Assembly: GCA_016293975.1 (NCBI GenBank)
Contig: JAEDCW010000016.1
Location: forward strand, 1 to 34,036
Direction of reading: 5' to 3'
DNA: 34,036 nucleotides
Origin: Clostridia bacterium
GTDB taxonomy: Bacteria > Bacillota > Clostridia > Christensenellales > CAG-138
In this document: positions 24,584-31,530 of the stretch, piece after piece
Layout of the letters: each line of letters starts with the position of its first letter
Numbering within the stretch: the stretch's first letter is position 1
Program-made: the position numbers and the translations under genes
The notes under the pieces: generated by a model
What the model was told of the DNA's origin: nothing
Databases searched by the model: none
Seen by the model: only the letters and a program-made list of their open reading frames with translations

Positions 24584-24832
24584 ATGAAGCGATATAACCG
24601 AATCACACGCGTGCTTGTAGATTTCGACCCTAACGGCGGTGTAAAACCCGCTTATTTCATATGCTCTACCGGCAAGCGCGCCCGTGTACTGCGTGTGCTC
24701 CAAAAGGATGAGGCGCGTTGGGGTTTCAAGTCATATACTCGTTTCGTGCTTGAGTTTTCATCCGGTCGTGCGGAGCTCTATTGGGACAGGACGCGCGATA
24801 AGTGGCTTCTCATAAAGGAGGGTTCTGTATGA
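24584..24832 (+). CDS. Small SOS-regulated protein paired with Pol IV
   Basis: An 82-residue basic protein (MKRYNRITRVLVDFDPNGG at the start) reads as short beta strands: KPAYFICSTGKRARVLRVLQ, SYTRFVLEFSSGRAELYWDR and DKWLLIKEG. The pattern (a strand pair, xGKRxRVxxV, ELYxD, WxLI) recalls in outline the DUF6504-type proteins beside actinobacterial dinB/imuB genes, but I cannot confirm homology. The ATG was chosen with GAGGTG 5 nt upstream; a TTG one codon earlier is too close. It is the first gene after a LexA-flanked promoter, and its stop overlaps the polymerase start (ATGA). A polymerase accessory or YolD-like role is inference. Confidence 0.75.
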   Translation: MKRYNRITRVLVDFDPNGGVKPAYFICSTGKRARVLRVLQKDEARWGFKSYTRFVLEFSSGRAELYWDRTRDKWLLIKEGSV

Positions 24833-26046
24833 GCTATCTTCATGTTGATTTGAACTCATTTTACGCATACTGCACCGTCATAACCAGCGACGGGCGCTAT
24901 ACGTTTGACTCCCCTATAATAATAGGTGGGGATGAAAGCAAGAGACACGGCATCGTACTTGCAGCGACATATCCCGTGAAAAAGAAAGGCATTCATGCCG
25001 GAATGTCGTTAAGAGAAGCGATGGCGCTCTGTCCCGAAGCTGAGTTGGTACCTGCCGATTACAGGCTCTACACCCACTACTCCAACAAATTCATGGACAT
25101 AATAAAGCAGTATTCGCCGCTTATAATGCGCTACGGCATAGACGAGGCTTATATAGATTACAACGGCTGTGAGTATCTTTTCGGCCCTCCCGTTGAAATC
25201 GCCTACACGATAAAGGAGAGAGTAAAGAACGAGATTGGTCTTACGGTGTCCGTCGGCGTAGGCGATAACCCCCTCATGGCTAAAATGGGCTCCGATTACA
25301 AGAAGCCCGACGCCGTCACTGTAGTGACCCGCGATTTTTGGCGTGAACACATACTTCCACTCAAGGTCTCAGACCTAATGTACATAGGCCGTTCGACTAC
25401 GCTTAAATTAAACAGCATAGGCATATTTACCATAGGTCAGCTTGCTACTGCGAGTCAGTCTGTGCTCAAGGCCATGTTTGGCGTGGCCGGCAAGCAGATG
25501 TGGCTTCACGCAAACGGCATAGACGACCAAAAAGTCTTGCTCGAATCCGACGACCAAAAAAGTATAAGCTGCGCATGCACGCTCCCGGGAGATATCGAGT
25601 GCATAGACGAACTCTATACCGCGATACTGCGACAAACGGATAAGGTCTCGTTCAAGCTCCGTCAGCTCGGAATGCGTGCACTCGTCATAGGCGTGACAGT
25701 AAAATACAACGACCTGTCGCACTTGTCCAAACAATATAAAATGTTCTCCCCCAGCGACGTTACCGGAGAGCTCTACGACCATGCAAAGAGGCTCGTTGCG
25801 TCCCTGTACGGTGCAAAGCCCATTCGCCAAGTCGGCGTTAGAGTCGCATCGCTCGTACATGGTAGGGAACAGCTCACGATATTTGAGGACAAACTGCACG
25901 AAAAGCGGCATAAGCTCGATTGTGCGCTCGACGAGCTCAGAACACGGTACGGCAATGACGTAATAAGTCGCGGAAGTACACTGTGTTATGAAGCGCATGA
26001 CACTGAGGACCTCGTACCATTTGACAGGCAAGGCGCAAAAAAATGA
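24829..26046 (+). CDS. dinB: Y-family DNA polymerase IV (DinB/UvrX type)
   Basis: This translesion polymerase of 405 residues copies past damaged bases. Catalytic acidic residues are Asp7 (HVDLNSFYAY) and Asp105-Glu106 (YGIDEAYID), with Tyr12 as the likely steric gate. The thumb helix-hairpin is GRSTTLKLNSIGIFTIGQLA (187-206), and a beta-clamp binding motif QLTIF is at 348-352. The motif after the gate, YAYCTVI, differs from the usual FASVE and fits the Gram-positive UvrX/YqjW branch. AAGGAGG lies before the ATG at 24829, which overlaps the small-protein stop, giving coupled translation. Two LexA boxes at the cassette promoter indicate DNA-damage induction. Confidence 0.94.
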   Translation: MSYLHVDLNSFYAYCTVITSDGRYTFDSPIIIGGDESKRHGIVLAATYPVKKKGIHAGMSLREAMALCPEAELVPADYRLYTHYSNKFMDIIKQYSPLIMRYGIDEAYIDYNGCEYLFGPPVEIAYTIKERVKNEIGLTVSVGVGDNPLMAKMGSDYKKPDAVTVVTRDFWREHILPLKVSDLMYIGRSTTLKLNSIGIFTIGQLATASQSVLKAMFGVAGKQMWLHANGIDDQKVLLESDDQKSISCACTLPGDIECIDELYTAILRQTDKVSFKLRQLGMRALVIGVTVKYNDLSHLSKQYKMFSPSDVTGELYDHAKRLVASLYGAKPIRQVGVRVASLVHGREQLTIFEDKLHEKRHKLDCALDELRTRYGNDVISRGSTLCYEAHDTEDLVPFDRQGAKK

Positions 26047-26064
26047 GGTGTTTTCACCCCATTT
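26035..26064 (-). terminator. Terminator of the HlyD-like/sepF/divIVA operon, overlapping the dinB 3' end
   Basis: The stem AAATGAGGTG / CACCCCATTT (one A-C mismatch) has a TTTT loop. On the minus strand it is followed by seven T. Its tail and first arm lie inside the last codons of dinB. On the plus strand the T-tail is poor, so it mainly serves the minus-strand operon. Confidence 0.75.
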
Positions 26065-26077
26065 AACCATTCCTCCG

Positions 26078-26401
26078 TCATTCCTGCCTGTGCTTCTGTA
26101 TCTCTCTGGCAAGTATCTTAAGCTGTCCCATGAGCTTGTGGTTCTCATCTCTAAGCGTCGCATTTTCTTCGTTCAGCCGTTTGACCTCCGCCTGAAGCGC
26201 CTCATGCTCGTTGGTTATCCTAGCAAGTGCCGCCTTAAGCCTCGCTAACTCCACGTCGTTTGCGTTGACGGTCTCGCGCTGTGTTATCTGGTTCTGAGAA
26301 AACTCAGCCACGATCTCATCGAGAAAAGCATCTACCTGCATTGGTGAGTATCCCATCACCATTCGAGAAAACTTCTTTTTTACTATATCTTCCCGTTTCA
26401 T
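26078..26401 (-). CDS. DivIVA-domain protein
   Basis: The 107-residue cytoplasmic protein starts with a DivIVA lipid-binding segment (VKKKFSRMVMGYSPMQVDAFLDEIV; the Phe/Arg tip and GYxxxxVDxFL are characteristic). A coiled coil (about 50-107) with regular Leu spacing follows (LARLKAALARITNEHEALQ). DivIVA/GpsB-like proteins gather at curved membrane and organise septum or pole. It is shorter than typical DivIVA (about 160) and closer to GpsB in length. AGGAGG precedes the ATG. It is the last gene of the sepF cluster. Confidence 0.88.
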   Translation of the reverse strand: MKREDIVKKKFSRMVMGYSPMQVDAFLDEIVAEFSQNQITQRETVNANDVELARLKAALARITNEHEALQAEVKRLNEENATLRDENHKLMGQLKILAREIQKHRQE

Positions 26402-26417
26402 TTGCCCTCCTAAATCA

Positions 26418-26440
26418 AGCCGGACGCCAAAATGACGTCC
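26418..26440 (-). other. Intercistronic hairpin between sepF and the DivIVA gene
   Basis: A 6-bp stem, CGGACG / CGTCCG, with a 9-nt loop lies in the 57-bp gap between sepF and the DivIVA-domain gene. The following sequence on the minus strand (GCTTGATTT) is only weakly T-rich. It may attenuate or stabilise the mRNA end (inference). Confidence 0.35.
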
Positions 26441-26458
26441 GACAGATCCGATTGGTGT

Positions 26459-26899
26459 TTACTGTTCCTTTGAAGAATCTCCGCCAATCGAATAGTTGCT
26501 GGGAGCAAGGACATAAATTCCTTCCTCGATGCGGAGAAGCCTGCCGTTAAGCGCATATGCTGCGCCCTCAAGATAGTCATGTACACGCTGGGCTGTCTCA
26601 ATGCTTGTGCTGATAAGCTCAACGATATTGACTATGACCGGTCTGCGGCTCTTAAGTTGGTCGATAGCCGTGTCTGCGTCTTCATAGCTCACCGGCTTGT
26701 AGATGATGAGCTTCTGCTTTGTAGCAGAGGGAAGTGCGGTAATGTTCTGCTTGCCACCCTGCCTCGAACGTCCTCTAGAGGGTTGCTCCTCTTCTTCGGC
26801 TTCGTCGTAGTAATCGTCCTCGACGTAGCCCTCGTCTTCGTAGTCTTCGACCTTTGTCGCACCGATAAAAGTTGAGATTTTGTCGAATAATCCTGCCAT
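26459..26899 (-). CDS. sepF: Cell division protein SepF
   Basis: SepF tethers FtsZ to the membrane and shapes the ring. From the ATG at 26899 (GGAGGT 7 nt upstream) the protein has 146 residues. It has the amphipathic membrane helix MAGLFDKISTFIG, an acidic linker (EDEGYVEDDYYDEAEEEE), then the SepF core: KLIIYKPVSYEDADTAIDQL, RRPVIVNIVELI, AQRVHDYLEGAAYALNG and EEGIYVLAPSNYSI. A longer in-frame extension to 26995 overlaps yggS and lacks a ribosome site, so it was rejected. Confidence 0.96.
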   Translation of the reverse strand: MAGLFDKISTFIGATKVEDYEDEGYVEDDYYDEAEEEEQPSRGRSRQGGKQNITALPSATKQKLIIYKPVSYEDADTAIDQLKSRRPVIVNIVELISTSIETAQRVHDYLEGAAYALNGRLLRIEEGIYVLAPSNYSIGGDSSKEQ

Positions 26900-26978
26900 G
26901 TTTTTACCTCCAGAAATTATTTTGGCGCCTGGAGTAGAACTTTGAACGCTTGGTCTATCTATATAGCGTCCGCGACTG

Positions 26979-27665
26979 TCAATATCGACTTCCAAACAAC
27001 GCAGTCCCTATACGGACCATGTTGGAGCCTTCCTCAATAGCCGCTATATAATCTCCGCTCATACCCATGGATAGATACCGCATCCGGACACCGCTTATGT
27101 CACTCGCAGCAATGCGAAGGAACAGTTCACGCATTGCTGCAAAATGCTTACGCACTCCGCTCTCGCCCAGCACGGGAGGAATACACATAAGACCCTTTAC
27201 GGCAATCCCGGGAAGCTCGGAAACCGCTGTTACAAGGGACATCGCATCCGCTACACGAATACCGCCCTTCTGTACCTCATCACCTATGTTGACCTCTATA
27301 AGCACATCCTGGATTATCCCCATAGTGCTTGATCTTTTGCTTATCTCTTCCGCAAGGGGAAGCCTGTCCACAGATTGGATGAGGTCACAGTGATTCAATA
27401 CATATTTTACCTTGTTAGTCTGTAATTGTCCAATAATATTTTTCTTGACATTGTGCTCACAAAAGAAAGGGAGCTTGTCTACAAATTCCTGTACCCTGTT
27501 TTCTCCGACGCTGTACGCGCCCGCTTCGATAGCTTGGTGTATGCGGTCAATATCGACAAATTTGGTAACCGCCACTATCTCAATATCCTCGGGTCTGCGT
27601 CCGCTTCTTATCGCCGCATCGGCTACATTATCGACTATTCTCAGATAATTTTCACGAATACTCAT
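26979..27665 (-). CDS. YggS/PLPBP-family pyridoxal phosphate homeostasis protein (YlmE type)
   Basis: The 228-residue TIM-barrel protein binds PLP without known catalysis and balances B6 vitamers. It has the cofactor Lys in IVAVTKF (about residue 35), the diagnostic GENRVQEF, IIGQLQTNKVKY (usually IGxLQxNK), GLMCIPP and the phosphate-binding end LSMGMSGDYIAAIEEGSNMVRIGTALFG. The position before sepF matches ylmE of Bacillus. AAGGA lies upstream of the ATG, 14 nt after the HlyD-like gene. Confidence 0.95.
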   Translation of the reverse strand: MSIRENYLRIVDNVADAAIRSGRRPEDIEIVAVTKFVDIDRIHQAIEAGAYSVGENRVQEFVDKLPFFCEHNVKKNIIGQLQTNKVKYVLNHCDLIQSVDRLPLAEEISKRSSTMGIIQDVLIEVNIGDEVQKGGIRVADAMSLVTAVSELPGIAVKGLMCIPPVLGESGVRKHFAAMRELFLRIAASDISGVRMRYLSMGMSGDYIAAIEEGSNMVRIGTALFGSRY

Positions 27666-27679
27666 ATTTTCGTCCTTCT

Positions 27680-28918
27680 TTAGTCATTACCAAAGAGCTT
27701 TGAAAAGAGATTCTTCTGAGACATGACGAGCGTCTGTCCCACTGCAAGCACATCAGAGTCGCCCGAAGCCCTAATCAGCACATTGTCTCCGTCAATGCCG
27801 AGTATGTCCACATAAATGATCTTGTCACTGCCCTTTACCTTTACATAAGTAAGCATGTCTTCGTCAAATAATATGGCGTCTTTATTCACGGTAAGTCCCG
27901 TAGCGTGCAGGGAAATATCCCCCTTAATCGATCGTATGGATATGTATCGCCCTATGTCACGCTCAAACTTGAGTATGTTGATAAACGAATCTCCCGACTT
28001 GAGTGGCTTTTGAGCTATGCCGACATATGTCGTCTCACTTTCGCCGCTGAAGCTTACTTCATATCTCTCGCCCTCAACGACCCTGTACATATCGCTTCCC
28101 GATGTGATAAACGCGACGTACCAAACATTCGGGTCCACGAGCCTATAGAGCAACTTCTCAGAATCCATAGTGGGGTCGGTCGCGCTCGAACCCTTAATGG
28201 CTCCCAAGACGAGCTTTGTAGATATTATTTCAAGCTTTGCGACATTGAGTGCCTGTTCATAACCGTCAAAATAGAAGCTCACCCTGCCGTCTGCCGCGGT
28301 ACTTACATCCGTACGCCACTGATTGAGCTGATCGAGTCTCGTCGCACGCTCCTGATACAGCGCATTGAGAGTCTCCGTGCTCTGAACCCTTGTCGCAAGA
28401 TACGCCTGCCTCTCCTCAAGTAAAGCCGTAAGTTCATTCTCTATCGTAAGCACATCTTCTGTGCCCTTATTCAATATAGCGGACTGCAGACGATCCTTGA
28501 CCACCTCAATTCTGTTGTTTACATCGATAAGTCCCAAATCCTCGACACTTGCAAGCTGTGTCATCTGTTCTTCGTAGATGTCCGCCTCTATTTGAAGCAA
28601 CGCCTGCATCATATCGTCGCTGTAGCCCCATTTGTACACGCACGCCACAGGTGTACCCGCAGCTACCGTGCTTCCCTCTTCGACTTTGTGCTGTATCCTG
28701 TCGTATTTATCGACGCTTATTACCTGCTCGTTTCTGATGACCGCAAAGCTCTGCTGTACTTCGGTATCCATAATTCCCTCGGCTATAACGCATTGTCCGC
28801 TTCCGGGTATAAAAAGCACAAGTGCAGCCAATATCACGAAAAACAGCGACACACATATGACGTAAAATCTGGGTTTGAAAACATATTTGGTTCTCTTACT
28901 GCCTCTATACGTTGCCAT
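27680..28918 (-). CDS. HlyD-like membrane-anchored adaptor protein
   Basis: The 412-residue protein has a short basic start, one membrane helix (about 16-38), then an extracellular part. Features are a lipoyl-like segment (VEEGSTVAAGTPVACVYKWG, 79-98), a long alpha-hairpin (about 100-205, regular Leu/Glu heptads) and a beta-barrel end with SEKLLYRLVDPNVWYVAFI. This is the plan of HlyD/membrane-fusion adaptors, but no export ATPase or permease is nearby. It heads the yggS-sepF-divIVA cluster, which points to an envelope or division role (inference). I recall a HlyD-like gene next to sepF in other Clostridia. Confidence 0.8.
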   Translation of the reverse strand: MATYRGSKRTKYVFKPRFYVICVSLFFVILAALVLFIPGSGQCVIAEGIMDTEVQQSFAVIRNEQVISVDKYDRIQHKVEEGSTVAAGTPVACVYKWGYSDDMMQALLQIEADIYEEQMTQLASVEDLGLIDVNNRIEVVKDRLQSAILNKGTEDVLTIENELTALLEERQAYLATRVQSTETLNALYQERATRLDQLNQWRTDVSTAADGRVSFYFDGYEQALNVAKLEIISTKLVLGAIKGSSATDPTMDSEKLLYRLVDPNVWYVAFITSGSDMYRVVEGERYEVSFSGESETTYVGIAQKPLKSGDSFINILKFERDIGRYISIRSIKGDISLHATGLTVNKDAILFDEDMLTYVKVKGSDKIIYVDILGIDGDNVLIRASGDSDVLAVGQTLVMSQKNLFSKLFGND

Positions 28919-28941
28919 AAAAAAACCTCCTCATTTTGAGT

Positions 28942-28950
28942 ATTATATCA
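28942..28950 (-). promoter_or_regulatory. Extended -10 promoter of the HlyD-like/sepF operon
   Basis: On the minus strand TGATATAAT gives a perfect -10 with the TGn extension, 23 nt before the ATG of the HlyD-like gene. No good -35 is found at 17 nt. Confidence 0.6.
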
Positions 28951-29004
28951 CATAAACTTTGAATGAGGAAGCTATAGCGGCGTGTATTGCAATTTATGCC
29001 GATA

Positions 29005-29023
29005 AATGAGGCTTTTAGACCTC
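29005..29023 (-). terminator. Weak terminator overlapping the dUTPase stop
   Basis: On the minus strand GAGG-T-CT / AG-CCTC forms a short bulged stem over the stop codon, followed by ATTTAT. It may end the pnp-side operon. Confidence 0.3.
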
Positions 29024-29383
29024 GTCAGGAGAATAACCCTGCTTTTGCGAGCGTCCGTATTGCCTGTCGAAGTTCTCCTTGTTTTTGCTCACATAGCCGT
29101 TATATAGGTCGTCGGCTGTCATGCCCATCCGTATGCACATGCTTATGAGAAAGTGCAGTACGTCTACGAGTTCCTCGCGTGCGGCATCCTCGTTGACCGG
29201 CTTTTTGTTCTTCCACCACTTGTAGTTTACCTCGCAGAGAAGCTCCCCAAGCTCCACGAAAATCGCTATGGCGTCCTTTTGAAGCCATTCGTCACGGCTT
29301 ATACCCTCAAGTCCCCTCCGCTGTTCTATGTCCCTGTCAAGGGCGTTTTGCAGAGAGAATATCACATCCAACTTATCGTCCAT
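29015..29383 (-). CDS. All-alpha dUTP diphosphatase (MazG-like)
   Basis: The 122-residue protein belongs to the dimeric dUTPase/MazG-like all-alpha NTP pyrophosphatases. Visible are IFVELGELLCEVNYKWWKNKKP (metal-binding Glu pair E-x3-E plus a Trp-rich turn), REELVDVLHFLISMCIRMGM (second acidic helix) and YVSKNKENFDRQYG. It hydrolyses dUTP to dUMP and PPi and keeps uracil out of DNA; other pyrimidine triphosphates are possible substrates. GGAGG precedes the ATG, 13 nt after the M16 peptidase gene, so it is cotranscribed. Confidence 0.85.
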   Translation of the reverse strand: MDDKLDVIFSLQNALDRDIEQRRGLEGISRDEWLQKDAIAIFVELGELLCEVNYKWWKNKKPVNEDAAREELVDVLHFLISMCIRMGMTADDLYNGYVSKNKENFDRQYGRSQKQGYSPDEV

Positions 29384-29396
29384 GGTATCCTCCGTA

Positions 29397-30653
29397 TTAC
29401 TTTTTCATAAGTTCGCTGAGTCCGCCGCATTCTCTTCCCGCAAATACCGAGCAGAGCTTTGTCTCGTCGCATACATGGGGAATAATCTGCATCACATCGT
29501 CAAGCGTGAGATAGTCTAAGTTATTTATCATCTGCTCCTCAGTGACTATGGGAAGCCCTGCCGAGGCGTATTTTGCGAGCATAGAGGCGTGTGCCGAAGT
29601 TCCTTCGTTCCAAATGGAGAAGTTACCCTTGAGCTGTTCCCTCGTAAAATCGAGTTCCTTCTTCGTTATGCCGTTCTTTTTGAGGTTTTCCATCTCCTCG
29701 AGCATGAGGTTGAGCACCGTTTCCGCCTGCTTTGCCGCTGTTGAAGCGAATAACGCGAGGTATCCGGAATTGACAAAGGCAACCGGCATAGAGCCAACCG
29801 AGTACACGAGACCTCTCTTCTCTCTGATATTCTGGAATAGCCTCGAACTCATTCCTCCACCCAGCAGACTGTTTATCGCCATGAGCGCATATCTATTCTC
29901 ATCGCCAAGGCCGAAGCTCGGATACGCCAGCTCAATATGCGTCTGCTCGAGGTCGTTTCTGTCTATCACAGCCGATTCACGGACGCACTTAGGCTTGCCG
30001 TATTCGCGCTTTTTAAGCTCTCTGTTGTTTTGGGATATGAATATTTCACTTATCTCGTCTACGAGCCTCTGTTGGTCGAAATTGCCCGCACAGGTGACTA
30101 CCATGTTGTTAGGCACGTACAGTCTTTCCATGTAATCTCTGAGATTCTGCTCGGTAAACGAGCGTACCGTCTCCTCAGAGCCCAACACACTGCGTGAAAG
30201 CGGATCGTCTCCGTAGTAAAGCTCCTGTATGCGCTGTGAAACGAGGTCGTCCGGGTCGTCCTGCGACATGAGTATCTCGTCACACACAACGCCCTTTTCG
30301 AGCTCCATATCCTTTGAATCAAACTTGGGATTCAACAGCATATCCGATATCACGTCGATTGCGGTCGGCAGATGCTTGTCCAACACCTTTGCATAGAAGC
30401 GCGTGTTTTCCCGGGATGTGCCGGCATTAAGGCTTGCTCCCACGGCATCCATATCCATCGCTATCTCCGCAGCTGTCCTGTTCTTTGTTCCCTTGAATAC
30501 CATGTGCTCTATGTAGTGGGAAATGCCCGCTTCATCGGACTGCTCGTCCACCGTTCCCGCATTAACCGTGAAGCTCACGGATACAGTGCGGACATTATCG
30601 AGCTTTTCGGCAATTATCCTCAAGCCGTTGTCAAGTGTTTTGTCTAGTATCAT
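29397..30653 (-). CDS. mlpA: M16-family zinc peptidase (MlpA/YmxG type)
   Basis: The 418-residue protein is a pitrilysin/processing-peptidase-type enzyme. It has the inverted zinc motif HYIEH (46-50: His46, Glu49, His50) and the third ligand Glu126 in EKGVVCDEI. The C-terminal half carries the family segment LLGGGMSSRLFQNIREKRGLVYSVGS. Length matches B. subtilis YmxG. Its place after a YlxY-like gene and pnp repeats the Bacillus order pnpA-ylxY-mlpA. No signal peptide is seen, so it acts in the cytoplasm. GAGAGGT precedes the ATG. Confidence 0.93.
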   Translation of the reverse strand: MILDKTLDNGLRIIAEKLDNVRTVSVSFTVNAGTVDEQSDEAGISHYIEHMVFKGTKNRTAAEIAMDMDAVGASLNAGTSRENTRFYAKVLDKHLPTAIDVISDMLLNPKFDSKDMELEKGVVCDEILMSQDDPDDLVSQRIQELYYGDDPLSRSVLGSEETVRSFTEQNLRDYMERLYVPNNMVVTCAGNFDQQRLVDEISEIFISQNNRELKKREYGKPKCVRESAVIDRNDLEQTHIELAYPSFGLGDENRYALMAINSLLGGGMSSRLFQNIREKRGLVYSVGSMPVAFVNSGYLALFASTAAKQAETVLNLMLEEMENLKKNGITKKELDFTREQLKGNFSIWNEGTSAHASMLAKYASAGLPIVTEEQMINNLDYLTLDDVMQIIPHVCDETKLCSVFAGRECGGLSELMKK

Positions 30654-30663
30654 TCGCTACCTC

Positions 30664-31356
30664 TCAATCGTATAGACCTATTAGCTCACCCGTAGTCACA
30701 ACCTCGAGTTTCATTTCCTCGAACTGCAAAAGCAGCTCCTCCAAAGATTCCCCTGCCTGTGCTGTGGGCTGCATAAGTATTATGTTTCCGCCCGCGGCAT
30801 TTCGTGCGCGCAAAACTATATTCTCGGCGTCATCCCTCGCGCAGAGCAAATCTATCGTGCATTTTACATGGGTAATGCCGAGATTTTTTGCGGCCCTGTC
30901 GGATACGTTTTGCTTTCTTGCGGCTGAGTAATACAGCCTCGGGGTTATGCCGCAGATTTCCTTAATGGACTGTATGGATGTTATTATATCCTGCTCTACC
31001 CACGCAATATCCCCATCGGAATTCGGATAGTCGCCGAGAGTACCTATTTCGTGTCCCATCGAGACGATTTTTCTGACCTGCTCGGGATTTCTCCTCACGT
31101 ATTCGCCGCTTATAAAAAACGTCGAGCTTATATTTCTGCTTTCAAGCGTGTTCAGTATTTTATCTAACGACCCCGCCTTGTACGACAATGTCCACTGCAA
31201 TGCGACAGCGTCCGTATTCGTCCCCATGTATACCGCAGAGCCTATAGTGGGCTTAGCGCCGGCAAATGGTTCCGCTGTGATGGCATATAACGCGGCAATC
31301 ACCAAAAAAAGCGCTACGTTCACCACGATACCCGTAATTCCCCTCATCTTAAGCAT
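30664..31356 (-). CDS. YlxY-type deacetylase-fold protein with lost catalytic motifs
   Basis: The 230-residue protein has one N-terminal membrane segment (about 8-27), then a NodB-like fold: LDKILNTLESRNISSTFFISGEYVRRNPEQVRKIVSMGHEIGTLG. The TFDDGP motif is replaced by ALQWTLSY and the HxxxH metal pair by GTLGDYPNS. The later segment is LYYSAARKQ where RPPxG is expected, and ILMQPT replaces the LMHD-type end. All metal and catalytic residues therefore seem lost. The position between pnp and the M16 peptidase equals ylxY of Bacillus. It is likely a non-enzymatic surface or membrane protein (inference). Confidence 0.8.
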   Translation of the reverse strand: MLKMRGITGIVVNVALFLVIAALYAITAEPFAGAKPTIGSAVYMGTNTDAVALQWTLSYKAGSLDKILNTLESRNISSTFFISGEYVRRNPEQVRKIVSMGHEIGTLGDYPNSDGDIAWVEQDIITSIQSIKEICGITPRLYYSAARKQNVSDRAAKNLGITHVKCTIDLLCARDDAENIVLRARNAAGGNIILMQPTAQAGESLEELLLQFEEMKLEVVTTGELIGLYD

Positions 31357-31489
31357 GCCCTCACATAACCTCCGCAGTTTACTTGTTTAATGATATTCAC
31401 CATAGGTAATAAATATCACAACGGAGTGCTTATGCAGTCTTTTGCAATCGGGGTGTTATTCAGGCTTTTTTGTCCTTATTATTTAACAA

Positions 31490-31516
31490 ATGCCGCACAG
31501 CAATGCTGCACGGCAT
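31490..31516 (-). terminator. Terminator after pnp
   Basis: A 12-nt arm pair, ATGCCGCACAGC / GCTGCACGGCAT (two central mismatches, AAT loop), lies 14 nt after the pnp stop. The minus-strand tail TTGTTAAAT is only moderately T-rich, so read-through to the YlxY-like gene is likely. Confidence 0.55.
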
Positions 31517-31530
31517 TATCATTTGTGCTA

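Noticed and set aside
26900..26995. N-terminal extension of SepF
   Set aside because: It overlaps yggS and lacks a start signal; SepF proteins begin with the amphipathic helix found at the ATG with GGAGGT.
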